From Pseudomonas fluorescens (lineage in GTDB: Bacteria > Pseudomonadota > Gammaproteobacteria > Pseudomonadales > Pseudomonadaceae), in the NCBI RefSeq assembly GCF_001648775.1, contig NZ_LVEJ01000001.1, positions 372,001 through 436,000 of the forward strand: a stretch of DNA of 64,000 nt, in the 5' to 3' direction. Numbering within the stretch: the first letter of the stretch is position 1; each line of letters begins with the position of its first letter. Below, piece after piece: positions 1 through 8,953 of this stretch. The position numbers and the translations under genes were made by a program. A model generated the notes under the pieces. The model did no database searches, was not told where the DNA came from, and saw only the letters and a program-made list of their open reading frames with translations.

Positions 1-2
1 AA

Positions 3-3000
3 CCGACGCCGCGTCTCGAGCCGCATTTCGAACGACTGCGGCCGATGCTGCCTGCGTGGCTGGACAGTGCGTCTGCCGACGATCAAAGCCGCTACAGCCG
101 ACACCTGCTGGACCTGACAACGGTGCAGCATTCCAACCACGGCCAATCGTTTCAGAGCGAAGTCGCCAGCCTGCAAACATTTACCCGCAATACGCTGACG
201 CAACAGCTGCGCAAAGATCATCCGACGGCCAGCGACGTGGAGATCGACGAGATCGAAATCAGCATCACCAGCCTGGTGGTCTGGGGCACTTTCGTATTGC
301 CCGGCCATACCCAGACCAAGACGCTGTCGCTGACGGAACTCGCCCTGCAAAACCTCGCCGAACAACCGCTGGGTAACAAAACCCTGCGCTACAGGGACGA
401 CAGCGCATTACCGGACTGGCTAAGTGTGGCTTACGTGGAAAAACTGGTCAGCGCCATCGACATCGGCAAGACCTATCCGCAGCACCTGAAAACCCTGCTG
501 ATCGATGACAGCGCCAAAGCTGCCGTGCTGCAAACGCTCTACACCAGCCAGTTAGCCAGCGAGCTGCCGTTGCTGGCGTTGCAACAGAAAATCCAGGGCA
601 TGGCCGGCCTCAGTGAGCTGGGTTACCGCTATGTCGTCGCCGCGTTGGCCAACACCGACGAGGGGCGTCACGTCGACCTCGAAGAAATCGTCATCCGGCC
701 ACTGGCATTCGTTGCGCACCGCAGCAGTGCGCAGGCAGACACGGTCAACAACATGTTCGTCATCGGCCCGCGCGATGCGAGCAAAGGGCCCTGCGTGCTC
801 TATCGGCCGTTGTTCGAAATGGTCTTGCTCGAATATTCCAGTCACGCCAATCTGCTCTACGCGATACAGCATTCGCGACATCTGCGCGAGTCGGTACTGG
901 CTTGGCTTGCGGATGACGTGCGCTTCAATTACAGCCAGTTCGTCTTCACCGCCCAACTGCCGTCGGTGTGGATAATCCCGCAACTGTTGATCAACCCGAC
1001 CACCGCTCTCGACATGTCCGGGCCTGTAGCCCTGAGTAGCGCGGCGATTGAAAGCGATGTGCTGGCGACACTGCATCGCAGCAATGTCGACGCCATCATC
1101 ACCCAGGCCGATCGGCAGTCGGTGTCCAATGCCGAAGCGCGGTGGGCGACCCTGAAAAGCGGCGGCTGGATGCTGTTCAATGCCGCGTTGCCGTTTCTTG
1201 GCCGCAGTATCGGCATGGCCGCATGGCTCTGGCAGATCATGGACGACCTGCAGGAAGTCAGCGACGTTGCCAATCAGCAATCCGGCGAGACCGCCTGGAC
1301 CGCCATCGCCGATATCCTCCTCGCGCTGGGCATGGTGCTCGCCCATCGTGCCGCCTTCGGCAACAAGTCTCAGCCGGAACCCCTCAGCGCCGCGAAAAAA
1401 AACCCGCTGATCGTCGAGCCCGCTCCGGCCATCAGCAAACCGCTGCAGTTGCCCGACGTAACCGACACGCAACTGTCGGGAGCTCACGCCATGTCGATCA
1501 ACGTGGTCACCGCGTTGCAGCGCTCGCCCGTGGCGCTGGCGGCGCTGCTCGACACGTTCAACATCGCCAGACCCAGAGGTCTCGGCAGCGCAGCCACTGC
1601 CGGCACGCACCAGTACCTCCACGCCCACAACAATCGATGGTACGCACCGGTCGGCCAGCGCTGGTTCGAAGTTCTGGTCAATGAACACGGGGATGTGCAA
1701 ATCACCGACTCACGCCGGCGCGCGCCACGTGCCGGGCCTCTGTTGAGTCATCTGGCAAGTGGTCAATGGGTGATTGATCTGCGCATGCGCCTGCGCGGCG
1801 GCGGACTCGAAAGTCGCCTGAAAAAGAGCCGGGAGAAAAAAACCGCAATCGCGACCACGCTGACCAACGAGATCAAGGCGTTCGACCAGACGATGGACGC
1901 CAAGCAGACGCAGCTCGACGCAGACCACGTCGCCCTGCGCGACGCCCCTCCGGAGGCGCAGGCACAGGCGCTGAAAAACTACCTGAGCACGCTCGATACA
2001 CAGGCCAGGGCATACGGCGCGAATATCGAAAAGATCAAGGCGTTGAACCCGCTGAACACCGTGCCCAACTATCGTACGACCATGATCCAGCGCTTGGAGA
2101 TGCAGCTGTTTCTAGGGCAAGAGTGGCTGACCCAGCAAGCTGCCGATTACCAGGCCACGTTGAAGACGATGACCACGATGCTGGAGGATGAAGCCAGCCA
2201 TGCACCGCAGGCGTTTACCGTGGCCTTCGAGAACATGACCGATTTGTCGCAGGGCATCATCGAGAAGGTGGAGTCGGCCCAGACTCGCTTCGATGAATTG
2301 CGCCTGTTGGGCAAAGAAGCGGTCGAGGTGCTTCACGCGTATCAGCGAGCACTGCCGAACTACAACCTCAACGACCTCAAACTCTTGCAGATCTGCCTTG
2401 GCCAGGAGATCAGCGTCAAGCCTGGGGCCTCGGCGATGCGTACCCGCGCGTACGAAGCGGTAAAAGCGCTCCTTGAAGACGCTGCGTTGAATATCCAGAG
2501 CTCGCTGAATCTGACCGCCGATGAAAGCCTGAGCGACCTGCGCGAGCGCATCGATGCCTTGAACACTGTTTCAGAGCAGTTCACCGCGGTCGATCAACGT
2601 TTTGCCGACATGCTCGGTACCTATGCCGAGCAGATCAACAGCGCTCGCCTGGAGCATGTGCGCCATCGGGTCAGCGCGTTCAGGGCCCGCACCGACGAGC
2701 GACTTGCCGACCTGCTGCGCAACAAACATCTGCTGGAGCAACAGCCCGGTCCGTCGCGACCGGCAACGGCATCCGTACACAAAATCATCAAGACCAAACT
2801 CAAAGGCACGCTGGTTGGCAAACGCAAGAAGACTACCGACGGCCAGGACAGCGACCTGGTTGAAGTGCGGACAACGCTGAGCGGCGTCATTGCCACGTTC
2901 CGCGAGGAATCACCCGGGGTCTGGGTCGAACAAGGCACACCAGCGCCGCCACGTCCGGCGATCACGCCCAAGCCGGGGTTGAATAAGAGTGTCCGTGAGG

Positions 3001-3653
3001 GGCAGACCTTGCTCGACGGTCTCGCGGTATTCCATCGGCAGATGGATGCGCGGATCAAGCAAGGGACGCGGCTCCCGGTCGAGATCGAGGAGGAGTACCA
3101 CCGCCAGGCCAGCCTTTTGCGCAAAGCCAATGCCGCCATCGATGAGGCGTTGACGGTCAGCAATCTCACCGCTGATCTCAAGGCGCCCACCGAGGCGCTT
3201 GGGCACGCGCTCGACCAGGCCGCGAAGACGCTCGAAGACAAAGGCACCAGCGCGCGGATCAAAATGATCAAACAACGACCACCGACCGCAGCGGGAGTCG
3301 AGTGGCTCAAGGACCAAAAGCAAGTGACGATTGCCCAGACCGTCACGCGCCGCCGCCTGCGCGGTCACGCCAATGATTTTCTCGATGAGTACGCAATACG
3401 CGATGCCCACACCGACAAGGTGCTGTGTTACGCGCACTTCCATTACCCAAGTGCCGACGCCGCCGTCGTGCCTTTCCCCGCAGGGCATATGAAAACCGTT
3501 GCGCAACAACGCCTGGGCGGTGCGTATGAGCCGAGCAATCTGAACAATCAGGAGCTGATTGATATTTATCGCAGCAAGATTTCCCGGCAGTCGGCCGAGG
3601 CCTTGTTCTTTACCCCAGCCACGCCTGCCGCAACCGGCTCAACGCCGCTTTGA
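3..3653 (+). CDS. Large DUF6543 (dermonecrotic-toxin-like) protein, 5' truncated by the window edge
   Basis: The frame is open from the first bases, so the N-terminus lies outside the window; the first ATG (base 45) sits inside a continuous reading frame (codons before it read ...RLEPHFERLRP) and is not taken as the start. About 1216 residues are visible. The layout, with an LPAWL-type motif, a mid-region hydrophobic stretch (around residues 380-405 counted from the ATG) and a long, largely helical C-terminal half ending in a YAHFHYP-containing block, resembles large Pseudomonas proteins annotated with the DUF6543 dermonecrotic-toxin-like domain. Family assignment is from memory of this type of sequence. 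The target and secretion route cannot be read here. The 3' end overlaps the convergent MocR gene by 44 bp. Confidence 0.6.
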   Translation, partial: PTPRLEPHFERLRPMLPAWLDSASADDQSRYSRHLLDLTTVQHSNHGQSFQSEVASLQTFTRNTLTQQLRKDHPTASDVEIDEIEISITSLVVWGTFVLPGHTQTKTLSLTELALQNLAEQPLGNKTLRYRDDSALPDWLSVAYVEKLVSAIDIGKTYPQHLKTLLIDDSAKAAVLQTLYTSQLASELPLLALQQKIQGMAGLSELGYRYVVAALANTDEGRHVDLEEIVIRPLAFVAHRSSAQADTVNNMFVIGPRDASKGPCVLYRPLFEMVLLEYSSHANLLYAIQHSRHLRESVLAWLADDVRFNYSQFVFTAQLPSVWIIPQLLINPTTALDMSGPVALSSAAIESDVLATLHRSNVDAIITQADRQSVSNAEARWATLKSGGWMLFNAALPFLGRSIGMAAWLWQIMDDLQEVSDVANQQSGETAWTAIADILLALGMVLAHRAAFGNKSQPEPLSAAKKNPLIVEPAPAISKPLQLPDVTDTQLSGAHAMSINVVTALQRSPVALAALLDTFNIARPRGLGSAATAGTHQYLHAHNNRWYAPVGQRWFEVLVNEHGDVQITDSRRRAPRAGPLLSHLASGQWVIDLRMRLRGGGLESRLKKSREKKTAIATTLTNEIKAFDQTMDAKQTQLDADHVALRDAPPEAQAQALKNYLSTLDTQARAYGANIEKIKALNPLNTVPNYRTTMIQRLEMQLFLGQEWLTQQAADYQATLKTMTTMLEDEASHAPQAFTVAFENMTDLSQGIIEKVESAQTRFDELRLLGKEAVEVLHAYQRALPNYNLNDLKLLQICLGQEISVKPGASAMRTRAYEAVKALLEDAALNIQSSLNLTADESLSDLRERIDALNTVSEQFTAVDQRFADMLGTYAEQINSARLEHVRHRVSAFRARTDERLADLLRNKHLLEQQPGPSRPATASVHKIIKTKLKGTLVGKRKKTTDGQDSDLVEVRTTLSGVIATFREESPGVWVEQGTPAPPRPAITPKPGLNKSVREGQTLLDGLAVFHRQMDARIKQGTRLPVEIEEEYHRQASLLRKANAAIDEALTVSNLTADLKAPTEALGHALDQAAKTLEDKGTSARIKMIKQRPPTAAGVEWLKDQKQVTIAQTVTRRRLRGHANDFLDEYAIRDAHTDKVLCYAHFHYPSADAAVVPFPAGHMKTVAQQRLGGAYEPSNLNNQELIDIYRSKISRQSAEALFFTPATPAATGSTPL

Positions 3654-5163
3654 TCGCAGGTTCCGGTACGGCGGCGAAGCCCAGGACCAGACCGGCGCGC
3701 TGCGCCGCAGGCGTGGTCGAATCCGGCAGCCAGTAATTGCTCAAGCCACCGATTTCCACGTCCACGCGAGCGGCTTGTTCAATCAGTTGCTGCTCGCGCT
3801 CGATGCTGCTCACTGCCACCGTCAAATGCAGCCCGGCGGAGACTGCCGGCAGGTTACCGACACCGGCCAGGCCCAGTGGCCAGCCCTCGAGCAGCATATT
3901 GCGGCGGCTGAGCGCCGCGCGGCGCATACGCCGGATATGCCGCTGGAAATGCCCGGCGGCCATGAACTCGGCCATCACCGCTTGCGTACTCACCTCGGAA
4001 TGGCGGACGTCCACCGCGCGGCGTCGCGAAAACGTTTCCACCAACGCCGCAGGCAACACCAGATAGCCGAGCCGCAATGCCGGGAAGGCGACTTTGCCGA
4101 ACGTGCCGACGTACAGCACGCGTGCGTTCTGATCGAGCGCCGCCAATGGCGCCAAGGGTGCGCCGGTGTAACGGTACTCGCCGTCGTAGTCGTCTTCGAT
4201 GATCCAGCCGTTCGTGCGCTCGGCCCACGCGAGCAATTCCAGACGCCGCGCCAGACTCATCACCACGCCTGTCGGGTATTGATGAGACGGTGTCACGTAA
4301 GCCACCCGACAATCGCTGAGCCCGGCCATGGCGGCGCAATCAATGCCCTCGCTGTCCACCGCCACCCCGTGCAATCGAGCACCGGCCACAGCGAACGCGT
4401 GACCGGCTGCGCGATAGCCCGGATTCTCGATCGCGACACCGTCGCCAGGCTCCACCAGCAGCTGTGCACAAAGGCTGATGCCTTGCTGTGCGCCGCTGGT
4501 GATCACAATTTGTTCAGCCGAGCACTGCATGCCACGCGAGCTGCGCAAATACGCTGCGATCATTGCGCGCAAGCGCGCATCACCCGCAGGATCGCCGTAG
4601 CACAGTTGCTGCAAATCCGGTTTACGCCAGAAAGCCGCATTCAGCTTGGCCCAGACCTCGAAAGGGAACAGATCGAATGCCGGTACGCCGACCCGAAAAG
4701 CCCTCGGCGGACCGCTCGGTGGACGCGGTAAATGGTTGTTTTCCAGGCGCGAAAAAGTCCCGCTGTGGATAACTTTACTGGATGAAATCACAGGCAAATC
4801 CAGCCAATCTGTGGATAAGGTTGTGGGTAAGCCTGTCGATAAGCCTGTGGATACTTTTGTGGATAGTTTTTTTGCCGAGGTCAGTGGCTGCGCCAATTGC
4901 GCGACATACGTGCCGTCCCCGACCCGCCCTTCAATGAAACCTTCGGCATACAGTTGATCGTAGGCCCGCACCACGCTGTTGCGGGAAATTTCCAGAGCCG
5001 CCGCAAGATCCCGACTGGCCGGCAAACGCGTGCCACTGGCCAGGCGTCCATCGATTACGCGCAAGCGCAAGGCCTGATAGAGCTGGCGGCTCAGACCTTG
5101 ACGGCGATCGAGCTCAATACCGGCCGGATTGAAGGGCATGGACAAGGTCGGCGAATCGGACAT
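3610..5163 (-). CDS. MocR-family (GntR-type HTH plus aminotransferase-like) transcriptional regulator
   Basis: 517 residues, typical for MocR/PdxR proteins. The N-terminal winged HTH (about residues 15-85) has the GntR pattern LPASRDLAAALEISRNSVVRAYD. A linker follows, then a class-I aminotransferase-like domain with ITSGAQQG, IIEDDYDGEY and the PLP-lysine region GTFGKVAFPALRLGY, so PLP is probably bound as an effector cofactor rather than for catalysis. The linker contains five tandem tetrapeptides (KLST KVST GLST GLPT TLST) encoded by a 12-bp DNA repeat that resembles DnaA boxes. It is divergent from a PaiB-like gene with a dyad between them, so autoregulation and control of that gene are likely. 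The effector is unknown. Confidence 0.9.
   Translation of the reverse strand: MSDSPTLSMPFNPAGIELDRRQGLSRQLYQALRLRVIDGRLASGTRLPASRDLAAALEISRNSVVRAYDQLYAEGFIEGRVGDGTYVAQLAQPLTSAKKLSTKVSTGLSTGLPTTLSTDWLDLPVISSSKVIHSGTFSRLENNHLPRPPSGPPRAFRVGVPAFDLFPFEVWAKLNAAFWRKPDLQQLCYGDPAGDARLRAMIAAYLRSSRGMQCSAEQIVITSGAQQGISLCAQLLVEPGDGVAIENPGYRAAGHAFAVAGARLHGVAVDSEGIDCAAMAGLSDCRVAYVTPSHQYPTGVVMSLARRLELLAWAERTNGWIIEDDYDGEYRYTGAPLAPLAALDQNARVLYVGTFGKVAFPALRLGYLVLPAALVETFSRRRAVDVRHSEVSTQAVMAEFMAAGHFQRHIRRMRRAALSRRNMLLEGWPLGLAGVGNLPAVSAGLHLTVAVSSIEREQQLIEQAARVDVEIGGLSNYWLPDSTTPAAQRAGLVLGFAAVPEPAIKAALSRLRQAWLG
4810..4869. repeat. Five tandem 12-bp repeats resembling DnaA boxes, inside the MocR linker
   Basis: Units start at 4810, 4822, 4834, 4846 and 4858, each beginning TGTGGATAA or a 1-base variant (TGTGGATAA, TGTGGGTAA, TGTCGATAA, TGTGGATAC, TGTGGATAG). 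The reverse complement TTATCCACA is the consensus DnaA box. A further perfect copy lies at 4764-4772, 46 bp away. The period of 12 keeps the reading frame and encodes the tetrapeptide repeat in the regulator's linker. Confidence 0.85.
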
Positions 5164-5180
5164 GGCAATGGACCTATGAA

Positions 5181-5213
5181 ATTGGTCGGTAATGGCTCTT
5201 ACAACAGACCAAT
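5181..5213. promoter_or_regulatory. Putative MocR operator in the divergent promoter region
   Basis: The sequence shows a perfect 7-bp inverted repeat, ATTGGTC at 5181-5187 and GACCAAT at 5207-5213, with half-site centres 26 bp apart, in the 92-bp gap between the divergent MocR and PaiB-like genes. An additional GACC at 5171 gives a second GACC...GGTC pair. The assignment as the MocR operator is inference from position and symmetry. Confidence 0.5.
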
Positions 5214-5255
5214 AGCCTGCCTACGATGCAGGCATTCGCCAAGGAAAATTTCTCC

Positions 5256-5879
5256 ATGTATACGCCGCGCGCTTTTGCCATCGACGAGTTGTCCCAACTG
5301 CACGAGCTGATCCTCAATACTCGCCTCGCCGTGCTGGTCACCCATGGCGAAAACGGCCTGCAGGCCAGCCATGTACCGCTGCTGTTGCATTGCGAGCAGG
5401 GCGAGAACGGCACGCTTTACGGGCACTTGGCCAAAGCCAATCCACAGTGGAAAGACTTGCGTGACGGCGCCGAGGCCCTGGTGATTTTTTCCGGCGCCGA
5501 CGCTTATGTCAGCCCGGGTTTTTACCCCAGCAAGGCCGAGCACGGCAAAGTCGTACCGACCTGGAACTACGTCGCCGTCCACGCCTATGGGCATGCCGAA
5601 ACCTTCAGCGATGGCGGACGGCTGCTCGACATTGTCAGCACCCTCACCGACCGCCATGAGGCTGGCCGGGCCCAGCCGTGGAGCGTCGCCGATGCGCCCG
5701 CCGACTACATCGACGGCATGCTCCGGGCGATTGTCGGTTTCGCCATTCCCATCGACCGCCTCGAAGGCAAGCGCAAGCTCAGCCAGAACCGCAGCGCCGA
5801 AGACATCGCCGGCGTGCGCGACGGGTTGGCCGCCAGCCCGGAAATCAATGATCAAACCCTCGCCCAATTGATGCGCTAA
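5256..5879 (+). CDS. PaiB-family FMN-binding negative transcriptional regulator
   Basis: 207 residues from the ATG preceded by AAGGAAAA; an ATG 30 bases upstream is in frame but gives an atypical extension (MQAFAKENFS) that swallows the ribosome site. The protein has the flavin-reductase-like split beta-barrel pattern of PaiB (start MYTPRAFAIDE, then VLVTHGENG, ASHVPLLL, GHLAKANPQW, SPGFYPSK and PTWNYVAVHAYG). PaiB proteins were first described as repressors of sporulation and protease genes in Bacillus; in pseudomonads the role is unclear. Divergent from the MocR regulator and followed 10 bp later by an acetyltransferase, as PaiA (also an acetyltransferase) neighbours PaiB in Bacillus. Confidence 0.85.
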   Translation: MYTPRAFAIDELSQLHELILNTRLAVLVTHGENGLQASHVPLLLHCEQGENGTLYGHLAKANPQWKDLRDGAEALVIFSGADAYVSPGFYPSKAEHGKVVPTWNYVAVHAYGHAETFSDGGRLLDIVSTLTDRHEAGRAQPWSVADAPADYIDGMLRAIVGFAIPIDRLEGKRKLSQNRSAEDIAGVRDGLAASPEINDQTLAQLMR

Positions 5880-5889
5880 GGAAATCAGC

Positions 5890-6336
5890 ATGAGCACAAT
5901 CGACATTCGCCCGGTCACTGCCGGTGACCACGCCGCGTGGTTGCCGCTGTGGCAGGCCTATCTGCGCTTCTACAACGCCGAACTGCCAGACGCCGTGACA
6001 CACAGCACCTGGCAGCGTTTCCTCGACCCGAGCGAACCGACCCATGCGGCATTGGCCTGGGCCGATGGCAAAGCGGTCGGCATGGTGCATTTCATCTACC
6101 ATCGTTCGAACTGGAGCGTCGAAAACTCCTGCTACCTGCAGGATTTGCTGGTAGCACCAGACACCCGCGGCACTGGCGTCGGTCGCCTGCTGATCGAACA
6201 TGTCTACGCCGCTGCCAAGGCAGACGGTTGCTGCAAAGTCCATTGGCTGACCCACGAAAGCAACGCCACCGCGATCCAGCTCTACGAGCGCATCGCCGAG
6301 CGCCCGGGCTTCATCCAGTTTCGCAAAGCCATTTAA
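5890..6336 (+). CDS. GNAT-family N-acetyltransferase
   Basis: 148 residues, a single GNAT fold. The acetyl-CoA binding region is visible as LQDLLVAPDTRGTGVGRLLIEHV (residues about 76-98), matching the R/Q-x-x-G-x-G/A motif A, followed by VHWLTHESNATAIQLYERI, the usual motif-B helix. A ribosome site AGGAAA lies 5-10 bases before the ATG. It is the second gene of a run of three on this strand, spaced 10 and 12 bp apart, so co-transcription with the PaiB-like gene is likely. The acetylated substrate cannot be inferred. Confidence 0.88.
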   Translation: MSTIDIRPVTAGDHAAWLPLWQAYLRFYNAELPDAVTHSTWQRFLDPSEPTHAALAWADGKAVGMVHFIYHRSNWSVENSCYLQDLLVAPDTRGTGVGRLLIEHVYAAAKADGCCKVHWLTHESNATAIQLYERIAERPGFIQFRKAI

Positions 6337-6348
6337 GGAGACGCATGC

Positions 6349-7020
6349 ATGACCACTTCACTGGCCGACTGGAAAGGCGCCCCCGCCCCCACCGCCACCC
6401 TGCTCGAAGGCCGCTTCATTCGCCTGGAAAAACTTGACCCGGTGCGCCATGGCGACGACTTGTTCGCGGCACTCGAGGGCCCCGGCGCCGACCCGAAACT
6501 GTGGGATTACTTGCCCTACGGCCCGTTCCCGCAGCGCAGCGTTTTCAACGATTGGCTGAACAACCACGCGGCGCACAGCGACCCGTATTTCTTCAGCGTC
6601 ATCGATCGCGCGACCGGTCAGGTACAAGGCATCCTCAGCTTGATGTCGATTGTCCCGGCCCAGGGCCGTATCGAAATCGGCCACGTCACCTTCGGTGCGC
6701 CGATGCAGCGCTCGCCGAAAAGTACCGAAGCGGTGTATCTCCTGGCCAAACACGCCTTCGACCTCGGCTATCGCCGCCTCGAATGGAAGTGCAACAACGG
6801 CAACGCCCGCTCCAAGTACGCCGCCGAACGACTGGGCTTCAGCTTCGAGGGCGTGTTCCGCCAGCACATGGTGGTCAAGGGCCAGAACCGCGACACGGCG
6901 TGGTACTCGATTCTGGATGGCGAGTGGCCGGCGATTGCGGCAGGTTTCGAGCGATGGCTGGCGGATGAAAATCAGACGCCCGACGGGCAGGTGAAAGGCT
7001 TGGTTGAGTGTCGCTCCTGA
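6349..7020 (+). CDS. RimJ/RimL-type GNAT N-acetyltransferase
   Basis: 223 residues, of the larger GNAT subfamily (Acetyltransf_3 / RimL-like). Recognisable elements are the N-terminal ATLLEGRFIRLEKLDP strand, GHVTFGAPMQRSPKSTEAV as the acetyl-CoA region, and the C-terminal WKCNNGNARSKYAAERLGF helix typical of these enzymes. RimL relatives acetylate protein N-termini or small amines such as spermidine; the target is unknown. The start follows GGAGACGC closely. It ends the three-gene group; a REP-like inverted repeat follows. Confidence 0.88.
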   Translation: MTTSLADWKGAPAPTATLLEGRFIRLEKLDPVRHGDDLFAALEGPGADPKLWDYLPYGPFPQRSVFNDWLNNHAAHSDPYFFSVIDRATGQVQGILSLMSIVPAQGRIEIGHVTFGAPMQRSPKSTEAVYLLAKHAFDLGYRRLEWKCNNGNARSKYAAERLGFSFEGVFRQHMVVKGQNRDTAWYSILDGEWPAIAAGFERWLADENQTPDGQVKGLVECRS

Positions 7021-7035
7021 TTGCTTGAAAACAAA

Positions 7036-7106
7036 AGATCGCCGCCTGCAGCAGCTCCTATAGGGTGAATTAAATCCCATGCAGGAGCTGCCGAAGGCGG
7101 CGATCT
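7036..7106. repeat. REP-like inverted repeat (GGAGCTGCC class) between convergent genes
   Basis: A perfect 12-bp inverted repeat AGATCGCCGCCT (7036-7047) and AGGCGGCGATCT (7095-7106), with a second inner pair AGCAGCTCCT / AGGAGCTGC. It lies between two convergent genes, where it could also act as a bidirectional transcription-stop or mRNA-stabilising hairpin. This is a different class from the other REPs in the window. Confidence 0.75.
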
Positions 7107-7118
7107 GTTGCTCTGCTG

Positions 7119-8033
7119 TCAGCCGAGCTTTTGCGCAAGCACCGCAATGTGTTCCGGCCCGATTCCGCAGCAACCGCCCAAATGGCTGGCGCCGCGCTGC
7201 TGCCAATCAATCGCCCAATGCAAGTAACCCGGCGGATCCAGATCCTCACGCAACGGATCGAGCCCGTCATTGGCCGTGGCTTCTTTTGGCTGCGGCGGAA
7301 ACGCATTGGCGTAAGCGCCAATTTGAATGTTCACCCCCAGACGCTCGAAGGTTTCACGCGCAGCATCAATCGCGGCACCAATCACTTCCGGCTGACTGCA
7401 ATTGAACAACAATGTTTCGACACCCAATTCGGCCGCCACCGCAGCGGCTTCGGCGACAGGCTCACCGGAGCGCAAGCGCGGCACGTCATCAGTGTCTTCG
7501 TCCTTCAAGGTGAATGACAACCAGAACGGTTTGCCATCCTTCGGCAGTGCCGCATGAATGGCACGCGCCTCGATGATCGAACTCTGGGTTTCCGCCAGCC
7601 ACAGATCAACGTGCGGTGCCAGGCCATGGACCAAGGGCGCCAGCAACTCGGCCACTCGGTCGGCGCTGAACAGATCCGGACGATAGGAACCAAACAGTGG
7701 CGGCAATGAGCCGGCCACCCGCACGGATTTCCCCGAGGCTTGCACCGCACGCCGTGCCAGTTCACCGGCCAACGCCGCCAGCGCCTGCCCTTCAACGGCG
7801 AAGCGCTCTTCGCCAATATGGAACGGCACCACGGCATAACTGTTGGTGGTAATCACATTAGCGCCACTGGCGATATACGCAGCATGAACCGCCTCGACCG
7901 CTTGCGGTGCTTCGCTCAATGCCAGCGCCGACCATTCCGGCTGACGGAATGGCGCCCCGGCGCGCTGCAACTCACGGCCCATGCCGCCATCGAGAATAAT
8001 CGTGCTGCCTGCGCCCATATGCTTTTCACTCAT
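7119..8033 (-). CDS. Homocysteine S-methyltransferase (MmuM-like)
   Basis: 304 residues from the chosen ATG. The protein begins with the family signature ILDGGMGRELQRAG and carries the zinc-ligand cysteines expected of this fold, one in LLFNCSQPE and a pair in GGCCGIGPEH near the C-terminus. The reaction is methyl transfer, typically from S-methylmethionine, to homocysteine to give methionine. Start choice is uncertain: a GTG 21 bases upstream (8054) and an ATG at 8018 are also in frame, because of a local CATATGCTT direct duplication; none has a strong ribosome site. Divergent from an amino-acid importer, which suggests the importer may supply S-methylmethionine or a related sulfur amino acid (inference). 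Confidence 0.88.
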   Translation of the reverse strand: MSEKHMGAGSTIILDGGMGRELQRAGAPFRQPEWSALALSEAPQAVEAVHAAYIASGANVITTNSYAVVPFHIGEERFAVEGQALAALAGELARRAVQASGKSVRVAGSLPPLFGSYRPDLFSADRVAELLAPLVHGLAPHVDLWLAETQSSIIEARAIHAALPKDGKPFWLSFTLKDEDTDDVPRLRSGEPVAEAAAVAAELGVETLLFNCSQPEVIGAAIDAARETFERLGVNIQIGAYANAFPPQPKEATANDGLDPLREDLDPPGYLHWAIDWQQRGASHLGGCCGIGPEHIAVLAQKLG

Positions 8034-8131
8034 ATGCTTATGAAAATAACTCACTATCAGAGTCGTTCTTATAACTATTTAATACGCACCATTCCGTTAA
8101 AAACAACCTCTTTTTTGCTCAGGGATCGACT

Positions 8132-8953
8132 GTGAAATTTCAACCGCTACTGGCCCTGGGCCTGATGATTCTGGCCGCCTCCACACAAGCCTTTGGTGGC
8201 ACTACGCTGGATCGAATTGAGCAAAAGAAAGAACTGGTCGGCGTGCTGATGGAAAGCTATCCACCGTTCTCATTTCTCAATGACCAGAACCAGCTCGATG
8301 GCTTCGACGTGGACGTCGCCAAAGCCGTAGCTGACAAGTTGGGCGTCAAGCTACGACTCGAAACGCCGTCGTGGGACGTCATTGCCGCCGGCCGCTGGAG
8401 CGGGCGCTACGACATCTGCATCTGCTCGATGACACCGAGCAAGGCCCGCGCAGAAGTATTCGATTTCCCGGTCGAGTACTACGCCTCGCCAGCAGTGATC
8501 GTGGTCAACGCCAAGGATGAGCGGATCCACGATGCCAAGGATCTGAGTGGCAAAAAAGTCGGCCTCACCAGCGCGTCCAGTTACGAAAGCTATCTGAACA
8601 AGAACCTGGTTATCGAAGGCGCGGAAGACACGCAGTTGCAGTACCCGTTCGAAGACGTGCAGATCGCCCCGTACGATACCGACAACGTCGCCTTTCAGGA
8701 TTTGGGGCTGGGGGCCGGCGTGCGCCTGGATGCAATCCTCACCAACCTCGTCACCGCGCAGCCACGCCTGAACCAGGACAAGCGCTTCAAACTGGCGGGT
8801 CCGGCGCTGTACTCGGAGCCGAACTCGGTGGCCATCGAAAAGGGTGACGCGCAATGGGACGCCAAAGTGCGCGAGGTGTTCGCGCAACTGAAACAGGACG
8901 GCACGCTGAGCAAGCTGTCGCAAAAATGGATCGGCGCTGATATCAGCCAATGA
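8132..8953 (+). CDS. Amino-acid ABC transporter periplasmic substrate-binding protein
   Basis: 273 residues with a GTG start after CAGGGA. The signal peptide is clear (MKFQPLLALGLMILAASTQAFG). The body is a family-3 solute-binding protein: LVGVLMESYPPFSF, DVDVAKAVADKLG, AGRWSGRYDICICSMT and the C-terminal LKQDGTLSKLSQKWIG. It captures a polar amino acid or derivative in the periplasm for the permease encoded next, whose start overlaps this stop (ATGA). Divergent from the homocysteine methyltransferase gene. The exact ligand is unknown. Confidence 0.9.
   Translation: MKFQPLLALGLMILAASTQAFGGTTLDRIEQKKELVGVLMESYPPFSFLNDQNQLDGFDVDVAKAVADKLGVKLRLETPSWDVIAAGRWSGRYDICICSMTPSKARAEVFDFPVEYYASPAVIVVNAKDERIHDAKDLSGKKVGLTSASSYESYLNKNLVIEGAEDTQLQYPFEDVQIAPYDTDNVAFQDLGLGAGVRLDAILTNLVTAQPRLNQDKRFKLAGPALYSEPNSVAIEKGDAQWDAKVREVFAQLKQDGTLSKLSQKWIGADISQ

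Noticed and set aside
1722..1740. CACGTG in the large toxin-like gene (and another near 44900)
   Set aside because: Flanking bases do not match the GTTNCACGTGNAAC arms, so these are not parS sites.
3559..4731. A 390-codon open frame on the plus strand
   Set aside because: Antisense to the MocR gene, and the translation resembles no protein.
4764..4869. Possible replication origin from the DnaA-like boxes
   Set aside because: It is entirely within a coding sequence, has no AT-rich unwinding region and no dnaA or dnaN beside it; kept only as a DnaA-box-like array.
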